Assembly: GCA_023388075.1 (NCBI GenBank)
Contig: JAEWGX010000120.1
Span: 1-55,409, forward strand
DNA length: 55,409 nt
Direction: 5' to 3'
Source: Pseudomonadota bacterium
GTDB lineage: Bacteria; Pseudomonadota; Gammaproteobacteria; Burkholderiales; Burkholderiaceae_E
Shown: one piece after another, positions 11,420 through 21,300 of the stretch
Numbering within the stretch: position 1 is the stretch's first letter
Layout of the letters: the number at the start of each line of letters is the position of its first letter
Program-made: the position numbers and the translations under genes
The notes under the pieces: generated by a model
Told to the model about the DNA's origin: nothing
Database searches by the model: none
What the model saw: only the letters and a program-made list of their open reading frames with translations

Positions 11420-13141
11420 GTGCAGACACTGCTCAACCTGCTCTCGAGCGTCGCCTTGCTGGTCTGGGGCACGCATATCGTCCGGACCGGTATCCTGCGG
11501 GTCTTCGGCGCGAACCTGCGCGACGTCCTCGCGCGCAGCGTGAGCAACCGCGCGAAGGCCTTCATGTCCGGGCTGGGCGTGACCGCCCTGGTGCAGTCCT
11601 CCAGCGCGACGGCGATGATCGCGAGCGGGTTCGTCTCCCAGGGGCTGATCGCCCTCGGCCCGGCGCTGGTGATCATGCTGGGCGCGGACGTCGGCTCCGC
11701 CGTGATGGCGATGGTCTTCTCCTTCGACCTGAGCTGGCTCTCGCCCCTCTTGATCCTGGTGGGGGTGATCACCTTCCTGCCGCGCAAGAGCTCGCGGGCC
11801 GGCCAGCTCGGCCGGGTCGCGATCGGCCTCGGGCTGATCATCCTCGCCCTGCAGCTGGTCATGCAGGCGACGCGTCCGATCGTCGAGGCGCAAGGCGTCC
11901 AGGTGATCTTCGCCTCGCTCTCGGGCGACATCGTGCTGGACATCCTGATCGGGGTGCTGTTCACCCTGGTGTCGTGGTCGAGCCTGTCGGTGGTGCTGCT
12001 GACCGCGGCATTCGTCGGCTCGGGCGTGATCTCCGTGCCGGTCGGCCTCAGCCTGGTGCTGGGCGCCAACCTGGGCAGCGGCCTGCTCGCGCTGATCGTG
12101 AACCTGCGCGCGCCGGGATCGGGCCGGCACGTCGCCGTCGGCAACCTGTTCTTCAAGGCGGCAGGGTGCCTCGTCTTCGCGATGCTGCTGCCGTACGTGG
12201 CGGACCTGCTCGCGCGCATCGATCCGGACAGCCGGCGGCAGGTCGTCGATTTCCACGTGCTGTTCAACCTCGCGCTCGGTGCCGTGTTCCTCTTTCTCAC
12301 CGAGCCGGTCGGGCGGCTCGTCGCCCGCTGGGTGCCGGTGCAGGCGGAATCGATCCACCAGGTGGTGCCGCGGCACCTGGACGAAGGAGCGCTCAAGACA
12401 CCGGCGCTCGCGCTCGCCAATGCGGCACGCGAGGTGCTGCGGATCGGGGATACGGTGGAGCAGATGCTCAAGGGCATGCTGCACGTCATACGGACCAACG
12501 ACAGCGCCCTGGTCGCCGACCTCGTCCGGCTCGACGACGACATCGACCGGCTCTACACCGGAGTGAAGCTCTACCTGGCGCAGCTCAGCCGCGAAGCGCT
12601 CGACGAGAAAGAAGGCGCGCGCTGGTCGGAGATCATGCAGCTCACGATCAACCTGGAGCATGTCGGCGACATCCTGGAGGGAATCGTCCGCGACCTGCGC
12701 GACAAGAAGATCGCGCATCGGCTGATGTTCTCGGATGCCGGCATGCGCGAGATCGAGGACCTGCACGAGCGCCTGATCGCGAACCTGCGCCTGGGCCTGT
12801 CGGTCTTCCTGAGCGGCGACCTGGACGGCGCGCAGATGCTCCTGAAGGAGAAGGAACGGTTCCGCGACCTGGAGCGCGCCTACGCCGCGACTCACCTGGA
12901 CCGGGTGTCCGACCAGTCCTTGCGCGCCATCGAGACCAGCTCGCTACACCTGGACATCATCAGCGACATGCGGCGCATCAACTCGTTCTTCTGCTCCACG
13001 GCCTACCCGATTCTGGAGCAGGCCGGGCGGCTGCGTCGCAGCCGGCTGAGACGGGACCCGCCGTCGCCCACCCCGGCCGAGCCCGATTCCTCGACGATCC
13101 TGCGCACGGACATCGGCAAGGACGCACCGGAAGCGGGCTAG
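11420..13141 (+). CDS. Na+/phosphate cotransporter family protein with C-terminal PhoU-like domain
   Basis: The 573-residue protein has about eight or nine membrane helices (roughly residues 5-320) and a cytoplasmic helical C-terminal half resembling PhoU (about 345-550). The first Na/Pi repeat contains the diagnostic VQSSSATA (58-65). The equivalent place in the second repeat reads S-W-S-S-L-S (185-190), as in some bacterial subfamilies. It likely couples sodium to phosphate uptake or efflux. The GTG start lies 15 bases after an AGGAGG, a rather long spacing, but no better start exists. A good promoter precedes it, and no pst or pho genes are nearby. Confidence 0.88.
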   Translation: MQTLLNLLSSVALLVWGTHIVRTGILRVFGANLRDVLARSVSNRAKAFMSGLGVTALVQSSSATAMIASGFVSQGLIALGPALVIMLGADVGSAVMAMVFSFDLSWLSPLLILVGVITFLPRKSSRAGQLGRVAIGLGLIILALQLVMQATRPIVEAQGVQVIFASLSGDIVLDILIGVLFTLVSWSSLSVVLLTAAFVGSGVISVPVGLSLVLGANLGSGLLALIVNLRAPGSGRHVAVGNLFFKAAGCLVFAMLLPYVADLLARIDPDSRRQVVDFHVLFNLALGAVFLFLTEPVGRLVARWVPVQAESIHQVVPRHLDEGALKTPALALANAAREVLRIGDTVEQMLKGMLHVIRTNDSALVADLVRLDDDIDRLYTGVKLYLAQLSREALDEKEGARWSEIMQLTINLEHVGDILEGIVRDLRDKKIAHRLMFSDAGMREIEDLHERLIANLRLGLSVFLSGDLDGAQMLLKEKERFRDLERAYAATHLDRVSDQSLRAIETSSLHLDIISDMRRINSFFCSTAYPILEQAGRLRRSRLRRDPPSPTPAEPDSSTILRTDIGKDAPEAG

Positions 13142-13167
13142 GGCGGCGGCCATTGCCGCCGGCGGCG

Positions 13168-13596
13168 CTATTCGCTGGGCGCCGCCTCCAGCCATCGGCG
13201 GTCCGCGCCGGACCCGGCGTCGACGCGTTCCGCGGCGCCCTCCAGGCACTCGCGATTCACGTACGCCATCGCCGGCGCGCGGTCGGCGCCTTCCTCCACG
13301 ATCTCCTCGCCGAAGAGGTGAGTCCCGCAGGTCGCGCAGAACCGATGCCCCACCAGCCACCCGCTGTACGTGAACGCGCCGATGGCCGGCTCCGGTGGTC
13401 GCAGGCGGATCCGAGCGCGCGGCACCGCCCAGAGGACGCCGGTGAGGCCGGTGTGCGCCCGGGACAGCCCCGCGACGCGCGCGCCCCGTCGCGGTGCACT
13501 GCCGGCTTCCGGCGCGCGGTCCCGGCGGTCGCAAGCCTGGTCGCCGTCGACCTCGAAGGCCACGGCGCCGCAGCGGCAGGTTCCCCTACGTGCCAT
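13168..13596 (-). CDS. GFA/CENP-V family zinc-binding protein, divergent
   Basis: The 142-residue product carries the first and last zinc motifs of the glutathione-dependent formaldehyde-activating (GFA) family: C-R-C-G-A-V (Cys7, Cys9) and HRFCATCGTHLF (Cys87, Cys90). The middle H-C-x-x-C-R motif expected after about 20 residues is absent; only Cys22 remains in A-C-D-R-R-D-R, followed by an Arg-rich stretch. Either the protein coordinates metal differently or the gene is decaying. Its ATG overlaps the stop region of a degraded VOC gene (13586-13713), a common neighbour of GFA genes. Enzymatic activity should not be assumed. Confidence 0.55.
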   Translation of the reverse strand: MARRGTCRCGAVAFEVDGDQACDRRDRAPEAGSAPRRGARVAGLSRAHTGLTGVLWAVPRARIRLRPPEPAIGAFTYSGWLVGHRFCATCGTHLFGEEIVEEGADRAPAMAYVNRECLEGAAERVDAGSGADRRWLEAAPSE

Positions 13597-13713
13597 CGCT
13601 GCTCATCGCCTGCATCCTCGCTCGGACCTCTTCCGGGCTGAGGTCGCGGGTATGCGTGGCGATCGACCATCGTGCATGCCGTCGGGAATGGGCTTCGCTG
13701 CGGTAGCGGTCAT
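13586..13713 (-). pseudogene. remnant of a PhnB-like VOC (glyoxalase superfamily) gene, internally deleted and frameshifted
   Basis: From the ATG at 13713, which has a GGAG site upstream, 14 codons give MTATAAKPIPDGMH, the usual N-terminus of PhnB-like VOC proteins. After that point the frame changes: in the adjacent frame the sequence reads R-W-S-I-A-T-H-T-R-D-L-S-P-E-E-V-R-A-R-M and stops at TAG (13586-13588), matching the usual C-terminus of the same family. The roughly 100 residues normally in between are missing. The parts therefore look like the two ends of one gene joined by an internal deletion with loss of frame. The identification rests on recalled family patterns. Confidence 0.55.
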
Positions 13714-13805
13714 CTCATCGCTCCATCGATCTCCATGGACGTGGTAACTTAGGCCGTCGGCGCGATGCTGTGAAGAACCAATTCGGCGCGACTCCGCAGT
13801 ACCAA

Positions 13806-15380
13806 ATGTCACTGTTCATCGAGCTCGACGGCGAGGGACCGCGCTATGCGCAGCTCGCCCGCGGGCTGAAGAAGGCGATCCAGCGCGGGCAGCTCAAGGC
13901 CGGCAGCCGGCTACCGGCCACCCGCACGCTGGCGGCGGACCTGCAGCTCTCCCGCAATACCGTCCTCGCCGCGTACGAGACGCTTTGCGCGGAGCGGCTC
14001 GCACTGCCGATGAAGGGTTCCGGCACCTACGTCGCGGCGGAGGCGCCGCCCGCCCAGCTGCCGCCCGCCTTGCCGGGCTTTCCCGCGCAGACCCGTTATG
14101 CGGCCCGGCTGCGCTCCCTGCCCAGGCTGGTGCTGCCGGTGGGGCACCGGCGCACGCGCTATGACCTGCGCTACGGGGATTCGCTGATCCATCCGCTGCT
14201 CGCCGGCGCCTGGCGACGCGCGATCGCCCGCGCCACCGCGGCGGAGCACTGGCCCTATCCGCTGGTGGCTGGCCTGCCGGCCCTGCGCCGGGGCATCGCC
14301 GACTATCTGGCGCGCAGGCGGGGCGTCGTCTGCCATGCCGACGACATCGTGGTGGTGGGCGGCGCGCAGCAGGCGGTGTCGCTGCTGGCGCGCATTCTCC
14401 TCGACGAGGGCGATCCGGTGGCGATCGAGGATCCCGGCTATCCGCTCGCGGTCCATGCATTCCTCGCGCACGGCGCCAAGCTGGTCCCGATCCCGGTCGA
14501 CGGCGACGGGCTCCGGGTGGACGAGCTGGCCCGGCATCCGATCCGCGCGGTCTACGTGACGCCGTCCCATCAATTCCCGTCCGGCGCGGTCATGTCGGTC
14601 GAGCGCCGGCGGGCGCTGCTGGAGCATGCGCAGTCCCGGGGTTGCTGGGTCCTGGAGGACGACTACGACGGCGAGTTCCGGCACGATGCCAGCTCGATAC
14701 CCGCGCTTCGCTCGCTCGACGAGACGGGTCGCGTGGTCTACATTGGCACCTTCTCGAAGGCGCTGTTCCCCGGTCTGCGACTGGGCTACGTGGTCTGTCC
14801 GCCGGCGCTGCGCGGCGACCTGCTGCTCGCCAAGCGCTGCGACGACCTCGCCTGCAGCGTGATGGAGCAGGCGACGCTGGCCGAGCTCATGGCCGATGGC
14901 GCGTTCGACCGCCACCTGCGCCGCGTCACCGGCGAGTTGCGGCGCCGTCGCGGCGCGCTGCTCGAAGGCCTGCGCAGGCATTGCGGCGAGCACCTGCGCT
15001 GGCAGGATTCACGCGCCGGGATGCACCTGGTGGCCTGGCTCGACGGCTGGTCGCCTGAGGCGATGCAGGCGCTGGTGGATCTCGCGCAGGAACGGGATCT
15101 CGGCATTCATCCGATCGGGCCGCACTACCTGGCCGCGCCGGCGTGCTCCGGTCTGCTGCTCGGCTATGCCGGCCTGTCGGTCAAGCAACTGGAGGTGGCC
15201 ACGCGCCTGCTGGGCGCCTGCCTCGCCGAGGTGAGCCGCATGCAGGCCGCCGGGAGCGATGCCCTGGCCGCCAAGCGCGAGCCACCGTCGCTGGCGGTGG
15301 GCGCGGCGACGCAACGGCACGATCCCCGCCGACCGACCCCGCTCACTCGGCGGGCGCCCAGCCGCCGCCGAGCGACCTGA
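13806..15380 (+). CDS. MocR family PLP-dependent transcriptional regulator
   Basis: The protein combines an N-terminal GntR-type winged helix (about residues 10-75, with L-P-A-T-R-T-L-A-A-D-L and S-R-N-T-V) and a fold-type I aminotransferase domain (about 110-480). The aminotransferase part shows E-D-P-G-Y-P, T-P-S-H-Q-F-P-S-G, L-E-D-D-Y-D-G-E-F and the PLP lysine in I-G-T-F-S-K. It should be a DNA-binding regulator that senses an amino-acid-like effector. I chose ATG 13806 because MSLFIELD fits the family start; a GTG at 13770 would add 12 residues. MocR proteins often control a divergent gene, here the VOC remnant and GFA gene. The C-terminus overlaps the convergent efflux gene by 38 bp. 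Confidence 0.88.
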   Translation: MSLFIELDGEGPRYAQLARGLKKAIQRGQLKAGSRLPATRTLAADLQLSRNTVLAAYETLCAERLALPMKGSGTYVAAEAPPAQLPPALPGFPAQTRYAARLRSLPRLVLPVGHRRTRYDLRYGDSLIHPLLAGAWRRAIARATAAEHWPYPLVAGLPALRRGIADYLARRRGVVCHADDIVVVGGAQQAVSLLARILLDEGDPVAIEDPGYPLAVHAFLAHGAKLVPIPVDGDGLRVDELARHPIRAVYVTPSHQFPSGAVMSVERRRALLEHAQSRGCWVLEDDYDGEFRHDASSIPALRSLDETGRVVYIGTFSKALFPGLRLGYVVCPPALRGDLLLAKRCDDLACSVMEQATLAELMADGAFDRHLRRVTGELRRRRGALLEGLRRHCGEHLRWQDSRAGMHLVAWLDGWSPEAMQALVDLAQERDLGIHPIGPHYLAAPACSGLLLGYAGLSVKQLEVATRLLGACLAEVSRMQAAGSDALAAKREPPSLAVGAATQRHDPRRPTPLTRRAPSRRRAT

Positions 15381-16773
15381 TCAGCTCGACGCTGGCGAGC
15401 AGCGTGTCGCGGCGCGCCTCCACCCGATCGAGCTGCGACTGGAACAGGTTGCGGTCGGCGTCCAGGACGTCGAGATAGCCCGAGTAGCCGCTGTCGTAGC
15501 GCAGCCGCGCGAGCTCCCGGGCGCGCGCCAGCGCATCGATCCGATCCTGTTGCGCCCGCGCCCGGGCAGCCGCCGACTGACGGCGCGACAACGCGTCGCG
15601 CACCTCGCGGAAGGCCACCAGCGCGGTCTGCTGGTAGCGCGCCGCTGCCTCGCGTTCGCGGGCGCCCGCCAGCGCTACGGTCGCATCGGCCCTCCCGGCG
15701 GTGAAGACCGGCGCCGCCAGCGCCGCCGCGAGCTGCCAGACGCGGGCCGGCGCGGTCAGCACGTCCGATAGCGACGCGCTCTCGCCGCCGAAGGCGCCGG
15801 TGAGCGAGAGCGAGGGCAGGTAGCTCGCGCGGGCGACGCCCACCTCCGAGGTGGCGGCGGCAAGGCGCGCATGGGCCTCGCGCAGATCGGGCCGCCGCTC
15901 CAGCAGCCCGGCGGGCAGGCCCGCTGGCACCACCGGCGGCACGGCCAGGTTCGCCAGCGCCGCCCCGCGGTCGATGCCGGCCTGGAAGAGATCCCGAGGG
16001 CTGCGTCCCGCCAGCACCGTCAACGCCGCCTCGGTCCGGTCGGCGCGGTCGAGCAGCTCCGCCATGGTGGCCTGCGCCGCCGCGGCGTTGGCCTGGTCCT
16101 GGCGCAGATCCAGCTCGGAGCCGGTGCCGCCGGCGAGGCGTTGCTCGCGCAGCTTCACCGCCTCGGTGCGGGTCTGCAGTGTCTGGCGGGTGAGCTCGAT
16201 CTGGGCATCGAGCGCCCGCAGCTCGAAGTAGCCGCGCACCACCTCGGACGCGACTGCCAGCTCCACCACGGCGCGCGCATACCGGCTCGCCTCGAGGCGG
16301 GCGCGCGCCGCCTGGCTGGCGTCGCGGTAGCGGCCCCAGAGATCCACCTCATAGGCGGCCTGCACGGTGGCGCTGCGGGTATCGCCGATCGTGGGCGAGC
16401 CTGGCGGCAGCGGTGTCGCGGAGCGCTCCGAGACCCGGCCACGCCCGGCGCCGGCGCCCGCTTCCACCGAGGGCCACTGGTCGGATCGCGCGATTCCGGC
16501 CAGGGCGCGCGCTTCGTCCACCCGCGCGATCGCGACCGCGACGTCGTGGTTGGCGGCGAGGGCGTCCTCCACCAGCCGCCCCAGGACGGGGTCGCCGAAC
16601 AGCGTCCACCAGCGCTCCAGTGGCGCCTGGGCGGAATCGACGCCTGTTTCCGGCCAGGCCTCGGGGAGCGGTTGCGAGGTGTCCGGGGGCGGCGGCGCCA
16701 GGCTGGCGCAGCCGATCAGGGTGGCGAGGAGCAGGGCGGTGGCGACGCGGCGCGACAGGTGGAACGCGGTCAT
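15343..16773 (-). CDS. outer-membrane factor lipoprotein of an RND efflux system (NodT/OprM family)
   Basis: The 476-residue product starts at ATG 16771-16773. It has a lipoprotein signal (basic start, hydrophobic core, lipobox L-I-G-C with Cys22), then two OMF repeats. Family features visible are W-W-T-L-F-G-D-P-V-L, Y-E-V-D-L-W-G-R-Y-R-D and the L-L-E-R-R-P-D-L-R motif. It would form the trimeric outer-membrane and periplasmic duct for drug or solvent efflux. It is transcribed away from the adaptor and pump genes that begin at 17122, and the operator and promoter at 16982-17022 sit in the 348-bp gap between them. The second RND operon at 22163-26585 has no OMF of its own, so this may serve both. 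Confidence 0.9.
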   Translation of the reverse strand: MTAFHLSRRVATALLLATLIGCASLAPPPPDTSQPLPEAWPETGVDSAQAPLERWWTLFGDPVLGRLVEDALAANHDVAVAIARVDEARALAGIARSDQWPSVEAGAGAGRGRVSERSATPLPPGSPTIGDTRSATVQAAYEVDLWGRYRDASQAARARLEASRYARAVVELAVASEVVRGYFELRALDAQIELTRQTLQTRTEAVKLREQRLAGGTGSELDLRQDQANAAAAQATMAELLDRADRTEAALTVLAGRSPRDLFQAGIDRGAALANLAVPPVVPAGLPAGLLERRPDLREAHARLAAATSEVGVARASYLPSLSLTGAFGGESASLSDVLTAPARVWQLAAALAAPVFTAGRADATVALAGAREREAAARYQQTALVAFREVRDALSRRQSAAARARAQQDRIDALARARELARLRYDSGYSGYLDVLDADRNLFQSQLDRVEARRDTLLASVELIRSLGGGWAPAE

Positions 16774-16981
16774 GGTCGGATCCTTGGCAACGATCCGATG
16801 AGTATCGGGTCGCCGCTGGCTGCCCACCATCCGCCATCCGCGCCAGGCAGGACCCTCCAGCATGCGGCAGCGCAAACGATCCGCGAAGCGCGAGGCCCGC
16901 CTGTCCCGTTGGAGGGAGACGGATAGGCGGCGGCCATCGGACCCTTAGGAACTTTCCATCGCGGCAAACCGCTCGGTGGCA

Positions 16982-17010
16982 TTGACAGGTTGCGCTGCAC
17001 AAACGAGAAT
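16982..17010 (+). promoter_or_regulatory. sigma-70 promoter of the adaptor-RND-TetR operon
   Basis: A perfect TTGACA (16982-16987) is followed after 17 bp by GAGAAT (17005-17010), four of six matches to TATAAT. Transcription would start near 17017, which excludes GTG 16990 as a translation start and favours ATG 17122 for the adaptor gene. The remainder of the 348-bp gap toward the OMF gene shows no convincing reverse promoter. Confidence 0.65.
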
Positions 17011-17022
17011 GAACGTTCATTC
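17007..17022. promoter_or_regulatory. 16-bp perfect palindrome, probable TetR-family operator
   Basis: Bases 17007-17022, gaatgaacgttcattc, form a perfect inverted repeat that covers most of the -10 element and the predicted start of transcription. Repressor binding there would block RNA polymerase. The last gene of the operon (21498-22112) encodes a TetR-type regulator, the natural candidate. No second copy was seen before the other RND operon. Confidence 0.65.
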
Positions 17023-17121
17023 GCCATGGCGATCCGCCTTGTCGTCCGGTCTCCGGCGCCGCCGCCTCTGAGATTCCAGGCCGTGGGTAGTCGCCGTCGC
17101 CCCGTATCCCAGAGGTTTCGA

Positions 17122-18321
17122 ATGCCCTGCTTGTCCCATTCCAGCCGTTCTCTCCTGCGCAGCCTACTCCCGCTGGCCGCGGCTGCTTTTCTCGGCGCCT
17201 GCTCCCAGGCCGGCTTGTCGCCGCAGCCGACCGAGCCGCCGCCTCCGGAGGTGACGGTACAGACACTGCAACCGGAATCGGTGCTGCTCACCCGCGAGCT
17301 GCCCGGGCGGACCCGCGCCTACCAGGTGGCGGAAGTCCGGCCCCAGGTGTCCGGGCTGGTGCGGTCACGCCTCTTCGCCGAGGGTGGCATGGTGACGGCC
17401 GGCGAGCCGCTCTATCAGCTCGACGACGCCGCCTATCGCGCCGAGGTCGATCGCGCGCAGGCGGCGCTGGTGAAGGCGCAGGCAAGCCTGAAGGCGGCCC
17501 GCGTGACGGCGGCCCGCTTCGCGGAGCTGGTCAAGGCGAACGCGGTGAGCCGGCAGGAGCACGACAACGCACAGGCGGCCCTGGCCCAGGCGGAGGCGGA
17601 CGTGGGCGTCGCCCGCGCCGCGCTGGAGAGCGCGAGGGTGCAGCTCGGTCATGCGCGCATCGCCGCCCCGATCGGCGGGCGCATCGGTCGCTCCACCGTG
17701 ACCCAGGGCGCGCTGGTCACGGCCAACCAGGCGACGCCGCTCGCGACGGTGCAGCAGCTCGATCCCATCTACGTCGACGTGACGCAATCCAGCAGCGAGC
17801 TGCTGCAGTTGCGCCGTGCCCTGGCCGCCGGCGCCGTGTCGCCTGCCGACGACGTGCCGGTGCAGATCGTGCTGGAGGACGGCACGCCGTACTCGCGCCA
17901 GGGCAGGCTGGCCTTCTCGGAGGTGACGGTCGATCCCGGAACCGGCAGCTTCGCGCTGAGCGTGGTGGTGGACAACCCGGAGCATGTGCTCCTTCCAGGC
18001 ATGTACGTGCGCGCGGTGCTGGGCGCGGCCGAGCGCGCCGACGCGCTGCTGGTATCGCAGCAGGCGGTCGTGCGCGACCCGAAGGGTGCGGCGAGCGTGC
18101 TGGTCGTGGATCCGGACGGCAAGGTCGACGCCCGGCCGGTCCGGGTCAGCCGAACGATCGGAGACAGCTGGCTGGTGGAGGAAGGGCTCGCACGCGGCGA
18201 GCGCGTCATCGTCGAGGGCCTGCAGAAGGTGCGGCCGGGCATGGTCGTCTCGGTGGCGGAGCCGGCGCGCGCCCCGATCGCCGCGGCCGGCGGCACGGAG
18301 CCGTCGCGCCGGATCCGGTAG
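17122..18321 (+). CDS. RND efflux periplasmic adaptor (membrane fusion protein), lipoprotein
   Basis: From ATG 17122 the product has 399 residues. A lipoprotein signal with lipobox L-G-A-C (Cys27) is followed by an AcrA-like body: beta-barrel/lipoyl segment with ELPGRTRAYQVAEVRPQVSG, a coiled-coil hairpin (about 90-175), the second lipoyl half I-A-A-P-I-G-G-R-I-G-R, and a membrane-proximal domain ending near residue 370. It links the inner-membrane pump to an outer-membrane factor. The pump gene starts 13 bp downstream. Earlier in-frame starts (GTG 16990, ATG 17026) would place non-signal-like residues first; GTG 16990 also lies upstream of the predicted transcript start. Confidence 0.9.
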   Translation: MPCLSHSSRSLLRSLLPLAAAAFLGACSQAGLSPQPTEPPPPEVTVQTLQPESVLLTRELPGRTRAYQVAEVRPQVSGLVRSRLFAEGGMVTAGEPLYQLDDAAYRAEVDRAQAALVKAQASLKAARVTAARFAELVKANAVSRQEHDNAQAALAQAEADVGVARAALESARVQLGHARIAAPIGGRIGRSTVTQGALVTANQATPLATVQQLDPIYVDVTQSSSELLQLRRALAAGAVSPADDVPVQIVLEDGTPYSRQGRLAFSEVTVDPGTGSFALSVVVDNPEHVLLPGMYVRAVLGAAERADALLVSQQAVVRDPKGAASVLVVDPDGKVDARPVRVSRTIGDSWLVEEGLARGERVIVEGLQKVRPGMVVSVAEPARAPIAAAGGTEPSRRIR

Positions 18322-18334
18322 GGAGCACGTCGCC

Positions 18335-21300
18335 ATGGCACGCTTCTTCATCGACCGGCCCATCTTCGCCTGGGTCATCGCGATCGTGGTCATGCTGGCC
18401 GGCGCGCTCGCGCTCACCCGGCTGCCGATCTCCATGTATCCGACCATCGCGCCGCCCGTGGTGCAGATCAACGCCACCTATCCCGGCGCTTCCGCGAAGG
18501 TGGTGGAGGACTCGGTCACGCAGGTCATCGAGCAGAACATGACCGGCCTCGACGGACTGATGTACATGTCCGCCACCAGCGACGCGAGCGGCCGCGCGAT
18601 GGTCCAGCTCACCTTCGACAACGCGGTGGACCCGGATATCGCCCAGGTCCAGGTGCAGAACAAGCTGCAGCTCGCGATGCCGCTGCTGCCGCAGGAAGTG
18701 CAGCGCCAGGGCGTGCGCGTGGCGAAATCGGCGACCGGATTCCTGATGGTGCTCGGTTTCGTCGCGTCGGACTCGTCCGCGCTCACCCGCACCGACATCA
18801 GCGACTACGTCACCAGCAATCTGGTCGATCCGCTCAGCCGGGTACCCGGTGTCGGCAACCTGCAGGTGTTCGGCTCCAAGTACGCCATGCGCATCTGGCT
18901 GGACCCGAGCAAGCTCGAGACCTACGCCCTGACACCGGCCGACATCGCCGCCGCGGTGCGGGCGCAGAACCAGCAGGTCGCCGTCGGCCAGCTCGGCGGC
19001 GCGCCCTCGGTCGAGGGCCAGCGGCTCAACGCCACCATCAGCGCCCAGGACCGGCTGCAGACGCCGGAGCAGTTCCGCCAGATCCTCGTGCGCAGCAATC
19101 CGGACGGCTCGGCCCTGCGGCTGGGCGACGTCGCCCGCGTGGAGCTGGGCGCGGAGACCTACGAGTTCCTGAGCTTCTACAACCAGAAGCCGGCGGTCGG
19201 CATCGCCGTGTCCATGGCGACCGGCGCCAATGCGCTCGACACCGCCGAGGCGGTGAGGGCGAAGGTCGCCGAGCTGCAGCCGTTCTTCCCGGCGGGCATG
19301 GAAGTGGTGGTGCCGTTCGACACGACGCCCTTCGTCAAGGTCTCGATCGAGAGCGTGGTGAAGACGCTCTTCGAGGCGATCGCGCTGGTGTTCGTGGTGA
19401 TGTACCTGTTCCTGCAGAGCTTCAGGGCGACCCTCATTCCCACGATCGCGGTGCCGGTGGTGCTGCTTGGCACGTTCGCCGTGCTGGCCGTCGCAGGATA
19501 CTCGGTGAACATGCTGACCATGTTCGCCATGGTGCTCGCGATCGGGCTGCTGGTGGACGACGCGATCGTCGTGGTCGAGAACGTGGAGCGCCTGATGAGC
19601 GAGGAGGGCCTCTCCCCGCTGGAGGCGACCCGCAAGTCGATGCGGCAGATCACCGGTGCGCTGGTCGGCATCGGCCTGGTGCTGTCGGCGGTCTTCGTGC
19701 CGATGGCCTTCATGGCGGGTTCGACGGGCGTCATCTACCGCCAGTTCTCGATCACCATCGTGGCGGCCATGACCCTGTCGGTGCTGGTGGCCATCGTTCT
19801 CACCCCCGCCCTTTGCGCCACCCTGCTTCGCCCGACGGGACACGGGCCGCGCAAGGGCTTCTTCGGCTGGTTCAACCGGACCTTCGATCGCGGCAGCGCC
19901 ACCTACCGGCGCGGCGTGGGCGGCATGCTTTCGCGCCGCAAGCGCTTCATGGCGGTGTTCGCGCTGCTGGTCGGCCTGATGGGCGCGATGTTCCTGCGGC
20001 TGCCGACGTCGTTCCTGCCGCCCGAGGACCAGGGGGTGCTCATGACCATGGTGCAGGCGCCGGTCGGCTCCACCCAGGAGCGGACCATGGAGTCGGTGCG
20101 CCAGTTGGAGCAACACTTCCTCGCCAACGAGCCGGACGCGGTCGAGTCGGTCTTCAGCGTGCAGGGCTTCAGCTTCGCCGGCATCGGCCAGAGCAGCGCG
20201 ATGGCGTTCGTGAAGCTGAAGGACTGGTCCGAGCGCACCGCCGAGGAGCTGGGTGCCGCGGCCGTGGCCCAGCGGGCCATGGTGGGGCTTTCGCGGATCA
20301 AGGACGCGCTCGCCTTCGCCTTCGCGCCGCCGGCGATGCCGGAGCTCGGCACCTCCGCGGGGTTCGTCTTCTACCTCAAGGACAACGCCGGGCTGGGCCA
20401 CGACGCGCTGGTGCAGGCGCGCAACCAGTTCCTCGGCATGGCGGCGCAGAACCCGCTGCTGGTCAACGTTCGCCCGAACGGCCAGGACGACACGCCGCAG
20501 TTCTCGATCGACATCGATACCGCCAGGGCGAGCGCGCTCGGCATCCCGATCGCGGACATCAACGCGACGCTCGCCGCGGCCTGGGGCGGCCAGTACATCG
20601 ACGACTTCATCGATCGTGGCCGCGTGAAACGCGTCTACATGCAGGCGGATGCCCGGTTCCGGATGGTGCCCGAGGACTTCGAGCTGTGGTCGGTCCGCAA
20701 CCGGGAGGGACGGATGGTGCCTTTCACCGCCTTCGGCAGCTCGCGCTGGGACTACGGCTCGCCGCGGCTCGAGCGCTACAACGGCGTCCCCGCGATGGAG
20801 ATCAACGGCGAGGGCGCGCCAGGCGTGAGCTCGGGCGACGCGATGGCCGAGGTCGAGCGCCTGGTGGCGCAGTTGCCGGCCGGCATCGGGATGGAGTGGA
20901 CCGGCCTGTCTTTCCAGGAGCGCCAGGCCGGCGCGCAGACCCCGCTGCTCTATTCGCTGTCGCTGCTCGTGGTCTTCCTGTGCCTCGCGGCGTTGTACGA
21001 GAGCTGGACCATCCCGACGGCGGTCATGCTGGTCGCCCCGCTGGGCATCCTCGGCACCGTGCTCGGGGCCTGGGTCATGGGCATGGAGCGCGACGTCTAC
21101 TTCCAGGTGGCGATGCTCACGACCGTCGGGCTCGCCAGCAAGAACGCGATCCTGATCGTCGAGTTCGCCAGGGCGAACCTGGAGGCCGGCATGGAGCTGA
21201 TCGAGGCGACCATGGCGGCGGTGCGGGACCGCCTGCGCCCGATCGTGATGACGTCGCTCGCGTTCGGCCTCGGCGTGCTGCCGCTCGCGCTCTCGAGCGG

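Noticed and set aside
16990..17121. N-terminal extension of the RND adaptor from GTG 16990 or ATG 17026
   Set aside because: GTG 16990 lies between the -35 and -10 elements, upstream of the predicted transcript start, and the extension hides a clear lipoprotein signal beginning at ATG 17122.
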